Shown: one piece after another, positions 60,473-64,000 of the stretch
Position numbering within the stretch: the stretch's first letter is position 1
Layout: each line of letters starts with the position of its first letter
DNA from: SIRX01 sp965214475
Lineage (GTDB): Bacteria; Actinomycetota; Rubrobacteria; Rubrobacterales; Rubrobacteraceae
Reading direction: 5' to 3'
NCBI GenBank assembly: GCA_965214475.1
Contig: OZ243953.1
Coordinates: 1,922,001-1,986,000, forward strand
Length of the DNA stretch: 64,000 bases
Made by a program: the position numbers and the translations under genes
Notes under the pieces: model-generated
Told to the model about the DNA's origin: nothing
Seen by the model: only the letters and a program-made list of their open reading frames with translations
The model's database searches: none

Positions 60473-61459
60473 CTAGCCAACGTCGAGAATCACGCGGCCC
60501 CCGGCGCGACCACCATCTACCGCATCGTGGGCCTCGGCGATCCTCTCTAGCGGGAAGCGCCGGGCGACACGCGGGCGCAGCAGCCCCATACCCAGGCACG
60601 CTGAAGTGTCCGCAATGGCCCGGCGCTCTGCCTCCTCAGGCAGTTCGTCGGAGCCTACCAACCTTATAGTCGCGTTCTTGAACAGCAAAGACCAGAATGG
60701 CAACCGGGGCTCTGCCTCAGCGTCGGAGGCATAGGTGACGATCGTCCCGTGTGGCGCGATAGCTTCAGCGGCTATTGGCAGGTTCTTCCCGAACGCCACC
60801 TCCACGATGCAGTCTACACCTTTCCCGCGCGTGATCTCTCGGATACAGTCCGCGACATCTTCTGTACGGTAGTTCAGCGCGTACTCGGCTCCTGCCTCAA
60901 GGGCCATGTCTGCCTGCTCCTCGGAGCCCACGGTTGCTATCACCCTGGCGCCGCCCCACCTGGCGAAAGAAACGGCGAAGCCGCCCACTGCACCGGCGCC
61001 TCCGGTCACCAGCACGACCTTGCCCTCCACGGGACCATCGGCAAAGACGCACCGGTGAGCCGTACGCGCCGGGATGCCCAGGCACGCGCCGGCCCCGAAG
61101 CCGACTCCCTCAGGCAGAACCACCGCCTGCTCGCCCGACACGGCAACGTACTCGGCGGCCGTGCCGAAGGGCCGTCCGCTCTGGGCTCCCCATACCCAAA
61201 CCCGCTCACCCACCCTGGAAGCGGAGACATCCTCTCCGACTTCCTCGATCACTCCCGCGCCGTCGCTGTGGGGGATCACACGCGGGTAGGCGACGCCGAG
61301 TCCCATCCAATCCGCCCGTTTCTTGGTGTCTCCGGGGTTGATCCCAGAGGCTCGCACCCGCACCAGGACCTCTCCGGGATCTGGACTCGGGGTCTCCATC
61401 TCTCCTATGTGCAGAACCTCACTCGCGGAACCTCCTTGTTCATACCAGGCAGCGCGCAT
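60473..61459 (-). CDS. Zinc-less MDR oxidoreductase (NADPH:quinone reductase type)
   Basis: A 328-residue medium-chain dehydrogenase/reductase. The N-terminal GroES-like part has GEVLVRVRASGINPGDTKKR and VIPHSDGAGVIEEVG. The Rossmann part has VLVTGGAGAVGGFAVSFARW, ALNYRTEDV and PHGTIVTYASDAEAEP. The catalytic zinc ligands of alcohol dehydrogenases are lacking, as in quinone reductases. AAGGAGG lies 7 nt before the ATG. It faces the hydratase gene, so it is not in that operon. A role in aromatic or quinone metabolism is only suggested by position. Confidence 0.9.
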   Translation of the reverse strand: MRAAWYEQGGSASEVLHIGEMETPSPDPGEVLVRVRASGINPGDTKKRADWMGLGVAYPRVIPHSDGAGVIEEVGEDVSASRVGERVWVWGAQSGRPFGTAAEYVAVSGEQAVVLPEGVGFGAGACLGIPARTAHRCVFADGPVEGKVVLVTGGAGAVGGFAVSFARWGGARVIATVGSEEQADMALEAGAEYALNYRTEDVADCIREITRGKGVDCIVEVAFGKNLPIAAEAIAPHGTIVTYASDAEAEPRLPFWSLLFKNATIRLVGSDELPEEAERRAIADTSACLGMGLLRPRVARRFPLERIAEAHDAVDGGRAGGRVILDVG

Positions 61460-61684
61460 CGGCCGACCTCCTTCTGATTCGTGTCCGCGAAGAATAACCC
61501 GGGGGAAGTGAGGAGAACGATCTCCGTCTCAACGCCGCGACGATCACGTGTCGCATCCAAAGAACTTTGCAGACATTTTCTCGATTGCGTGGGGCATGGC
61601 GAGGATTGCCAGATAACCCCAATAATCTTACGTGAAATCTCCTTCGAACGCACACATCATTGCTCTCGTCGATCAACTTATTTT

Positions 61685-62404
61685 TTAGAGAATAGCCTCT
61701 TCGGACTCCAGATCGAAGAGCCGAATGTGATCTGGGTCTATCGCTAGCTGCACCTTCTTGCCTTCCCCAGCTCTGCTCTCCGGGGCTATGCGTGCAACCA
61801 TCATGCCCCCACCACCTTCGGGAGAGCCGCCTTCATCGTCAGCTTCGTCGTCGGTCATCGCTTCGACGCTCTCCAGGTGCGCCGCGTGCTCTTCTCCTAC
61901 CTCAAAGTACAGATACTTCTCTGATCCCATACTTTCTATTACCTGTGGCTCTACTTCCATCGTGTTGCCACCGGAGGTGTCTATGTCGTCGTTGACTTCG
62001 GAGTCTTCTATGTGCTCTGGCCTTATGCCAAGAACTACCTCTTTGCCAGCATACTCCTCCGGGTCACTGCCCCTCTCTTTGGCTCCTTCTATAGCCTGCT
62101 TGCTTACTGGTAGACGGGTCTTCCCGAACGTCGCTACGTAACCACCGTTTTCTTTCTCTAGCTTAGCCCGGATGAAGTTCATTGCAGGACTTCCTATAAA
62201 GCCTGCTACAAAGACGTTTTTCGGGTGATCGTACATGTCCTGGGGATGGTCTACTTGCTGGACTAAGCCATCCTTGAGGACTACGATGCGGTCGGCCATG
62301 GTCATGGCTTCGGTCTGGTCGTGGGTGACGTAGATGGTTGTGACACCGATACGGTTGTGGAGCTTTGCTATCTCTGTCCTCATCTGTACCCGCAGCTTTG
62401 CAAG
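61685..62404 (-). pseudogene. Sugar ABC transporter ATPase (UgpC/MsmX type), N-terminally truncated
   Basis: Only the last 240 or so residues of a protein of about 370-400 remain. Homology starts at AKLRVQMRTEIAKLHNRIG, the segment right after Walker B. It then contains VTTIYVTHDQTEAMTMADRI (switch His), GFIGSPAMNFI and the C-terminal TOBE/MalK regulatory domain (VVLGIRPEHIED). Walker A, the Q-loop, the signature and the Walker B aspartate are missing, so it cannot hydrolyse ATP. The cut lies at about 62401-62404, 56 nt from the tRNA-Gln terminator. The apparent start at 62455 is not homologous to anything in the family. Confidence 0.85.
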
Positions 62405-62459
62405 ATCTGACCATAACCCGGTGCGGGCCGAGCCGGGTCCGAATTCGAGGTCCAACAGA

Positions 62460-62484
62460 AAAAGCCCCGCAAGATGGGGCTTTT
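62460..62484 (-). terminator. Rho-independent terminator of tRNA-Gln
   Basis: On the minus strand a 9-bp stem, AAAAGCCCC with GGGGCTTTT and a 7-nt loop, lies 6 nt after the tRNA 3' end. It ends in a T-run and should stop tRNA transcription. Confidence 0.85.
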
Positions 62485-62490
62485 GGGGAG

Positions 62491-62561
62491 CTGCCGGACC
62501 AGGATTCGAACCTGGACTAAGTGATTCAGAGTCACTCGTGCTGCCGTTACACCATCCGGCA
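62491..62561 (-). tRNA. tRNA-Gln (anticodon CUG)
   Basis: A 71-nt cloverleaf: acceptor TGCCGGA paired with TCCGGCA plus discriminator G, anticodon stem AGTGA/TCACT with loop CTCTGAA (anticodon CTG), and T arm CCAGG-TTCGAAT-CCTGG. CCA is not encoded. The 3' part is repeated at 29330-29376. Confidence 0.95.
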
Positions 62562-62606
62562 ATGTGCGAAGAAGTATTCTAAACCCTATCGGGCCGGGCG
62601 TCGAGT

Positions 62607-63581
62607 CTACTGGCCGACGGTTTCGGCGACGCCGCCGGTCTCTAGAGAACGCAGGATCTGCACGCGCTCCTCTATGGGCGGATGGGTAGAGAAGAGACCC
62701 TTCGAGCGCTTCTCGAACTTTTTTATGGGGTTGGTGATGTAGAGGTGAGCGGTGGCCCGGTTCGCGACTTCGAGGACTTCCTTGTCACCGGAAATTTTCT
62801 CCAGGGCGTCTGCTAAACCTTTGGGATTACGCGTTAGCTTGACGGCGGTGGCGTCGGCCAGGTATTCGCGCTGGCGGCTGATGGAGAGTTGGAGCATCCG
62901 GGCGAAGATCGGGGCCAGTATGGCGAACAGTATGCCGACGACCATCATAATAAGTTGTATTTGTCCCCCACCCCCGCCACGGTTTCCTCCACCCATCCGC
63001 CGCCCACCACCGAACCACAGGCTGCGGAGAAAGAAATCGGAGATAAGGACCGTGGTGCCTACGAGAACTCCGACGAGCATAGCGTAGCGGATGTCGAGGT
63101 TGCCGACGTGGGCCATCTCATGGGCCATGACACCCTGCAACTCGTCCCGGTCGAGTTTCTCTAAGAGGCCGGAGGTAACGGCGACCGAGGCGTGTTCGGG
63201 GTCGCGGCCCGTGGCGAAGGCGTTGGGGGCCGAGTCGTCGATAATGTAGACCTTCGGCATAGTAAAGCCGCCGGCCAGGACCATCTCCTCGACGACGTTG
63301 TAGAGGACCGGGGCTTCTTCGTGGGTGACTTCGCGGGCGCGGGAAGCGCCGAGAACCATTCGGGCGCCGCCATAGTAGGTGACGAGGCCGGAGATGGTGC
63401 CGACGACGAAGGCCAGAACGAGACCGAAGAGGGCTCCGGTTGGGTCCGCGGTCCAGGCGAAGCCGATCACGTACCCGAAGACGGCGACGAAGGCGATGAA
63501 GAACGCGATCAGGAGCAGGCTGTTCCGCTTGTTGGCGGAGATACGATCCCGGAAAGTTCCCTCGAAGGCGTTCGCGTCCAT
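62607..63581 (-). CDS. htpX: Membrane zinc metalloprotease HtpX
   Basis: A 324-residue M48 protease for membrane protein quality control. Two N-terminal transmembrane helices (about 21-41 and 47-70) precede the cytosolic catalytic part with GVMAHEMAHVGNLDIRYA (HEXXH), a second pair of helices, a Gly-rich loop (RRMGGGNRGGGGGQ) and QREYLADATAVKLT with the third zinc ligand. STHPPIEERVQILRSL is the typical end. It lies 12 nt downstream of lemA, a common pairing. Confidence 0.95.
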   Translation of the reverse strand: MDANAFEGTFRDRISANKRNSLLLIAFFIAFVAVFGYVIGFAWTADPTGALFGLVLAFVVGTISGLVTYYGGARMVLGASRAREVTHEEAPVLYNVVEEMVLAGGFTMPKVYIIDDSAPNAFATGRDPEHASVAVTSGLLEKLDRDELQGVMAHEMAHVGNLDIRYAMLVGVLVGTTVLISDFFLRSLWFGGGRRMGGGNRGGGGGQIQLIMMVVGILFAILAPIFARMLQLSISRQREYLADATAVKLTRNPKGLADALEKISGDKEVLEVANRATAHLYITNPIKKFEKRSKGLFSTHPPIEERVQILRSLETGGVAETVGQ

Positions 63582-63593
63582 CTCAGATATTGC

Positions 63594-64000
63594 TTAGTCG
63601 TAGGTTACGGTGACAGATTCCCGCTCGGGGCCGACGGCCTCGAAGTACTCGCGCTCGGTAAAGCCCATCGGACGGGCGAAGATCACGGCGGGAAAGCTCT
63701 GTATCTTGGTGTTATAGCTCTGCACGGAGTCGTTGTAGTGCTGCCGCGCGAAGGAAATTTTGTTCTCCGTGGATGATAGCTCTTCCTGAAAGTCCACCAT
63801 CACCCGGTCGGACTTGAGGTCCGGATAGTTCTCCGCCACCGCGAACAAGTTGCCGATGGCCCCGGATAGCCGCGCCTCGGACTGCGCCTGATCTCCCGCG
63901 CTCTGGGGCTGCATCGCTTGAGAGCGGGCGCGGGTTACTTCCTCCATAACTTCTTTCTCCTGTCGGAAGAACTTCTTCACGCCTTCGAGGAGGTTTGGGA
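63594..64000 (-). CDS. LemA-family protein, 5' end outside the window
   Basis: A LemA-like membrane-associated helical protein. The visible 130 residues include PNLLEGVKKFFRQEKEVMEE, TRARSQAM, LFAVAENYPDLKSDRVMVDF, the hallmark ENKISFARQHYNDSVQSYNT, and IFARPMGFTEREYFE. The frame continues upstream beyond the window edge (PNLLEG before the apparent GTG at 63980 is homologous), so the start lies outside. It forms a frequent lemA-htpX pair. Confidence 0.92.
   Translation of the reverse strand, partial: PNLLEGVKKFFRQEKEVMEEVTRARSQAMQPQSAGDQAQSEARLSGAIGNLFAVAENYPDLKSDRVMVDFQEELSSTENKISFARQHYNDSVQSYNTKIQSFPAVIFARPMGFTEREYFEAVGPERESVTVTYD

Noticed and set aside
1..64000. CRISPR array
   Set aside because: I saw no series of regularly spaced direct repeats. 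The repeats present are pairs or triplets linked to recombination or regulation.

Overview
The window looks like a chromosomal segment of a GC-rich actinobacterium, most likely of the Rubrobacter type. The reasons are the GlgE/TreS-maltokinase pathway, an actinobacterial-type S-adenosyl methyltransferase (PF04672 family), an LPXTG-anchored Cu/Zn superoxide dismutase, a DUF3105 lipoprotein and many GTG/TTG starts. No rRNA or ribosomal protein is present to fix the taxonomy, so the genus is an inference.

Region 1 (about 0.1-18.5 kb) is an alpha-glucan and trehalose block. A GntR-family regulator faces a minus-strand array that reads, in transcription order, glgE, treS-maltokinase fusion, glgB, glgX, treZ, treY, a GH13 alpha-glucosidase and an MFS transporter. 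Most junctions overlap by 1-4 nt (TGATG, GTGA, TTGA). The set covers glucan building (Mak, GlgE, GlgB), debranching (GlgX) and both enzymatic links between glucan and trehalose (TreY/TreZ and TreS).

Region 2 (18.6-29.3 kb) holds ordinary chromosomal genes: a DUF1360 membrane protein, a rubredoxin-like protein, a three-repeat LPDTG surface protein, a DUF3105 lipoprotein, a decayed pseudouridine catabolism pair (psuG/psuK), an SRAP protein, a glutathione transferase, a group 2 sigma factor, a phasin-like protein, a YheT-like hydrolase and a YadGH-type ABC exporter.

Region 3 (29.3-62.5 kb) is accessory in character. It is bracketed by a 47-nt direct repeat made of the 3' two-thirds of tRNA-Gln: a fragment at 29330 and the intact gene at 62491. 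Inside are a truncated lysine/pipecolate-type catabolic cluster fused at its edge to a truncated YgiT antitoxin behind a DUF4258 toxin, remnants of several genes, SodC, a clan AA protease pair, a methyltransferase, a hybrid histidine kinase with a GGDEF response regulator, a broken Tn3 transposase, a broken IS110 transposase, a TetR/DUF418/hydrolase cassette, and an intact Tn3-family module with a TnpI-like tyrosine recombinase and a recognisable recombination site. A catechol meta-cleavage cluster follows (extradiol dioxygenase, IclR regulator, hydrolase, hydratase, aldolase, acylating acetaldehyde dehydrogenase), then an MDR oxidoreductase and the C-terminal half of a sugar ABC ATPase that breaks off about 60 nt from the tRNA terminator.

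Region 4 (62.5-64 kb) returns to housekeeping genes: tRNA-Gln(CUG), htpX and a lemA that runs off the window end. I saw no CRISPR array, rRNA or replication origin.
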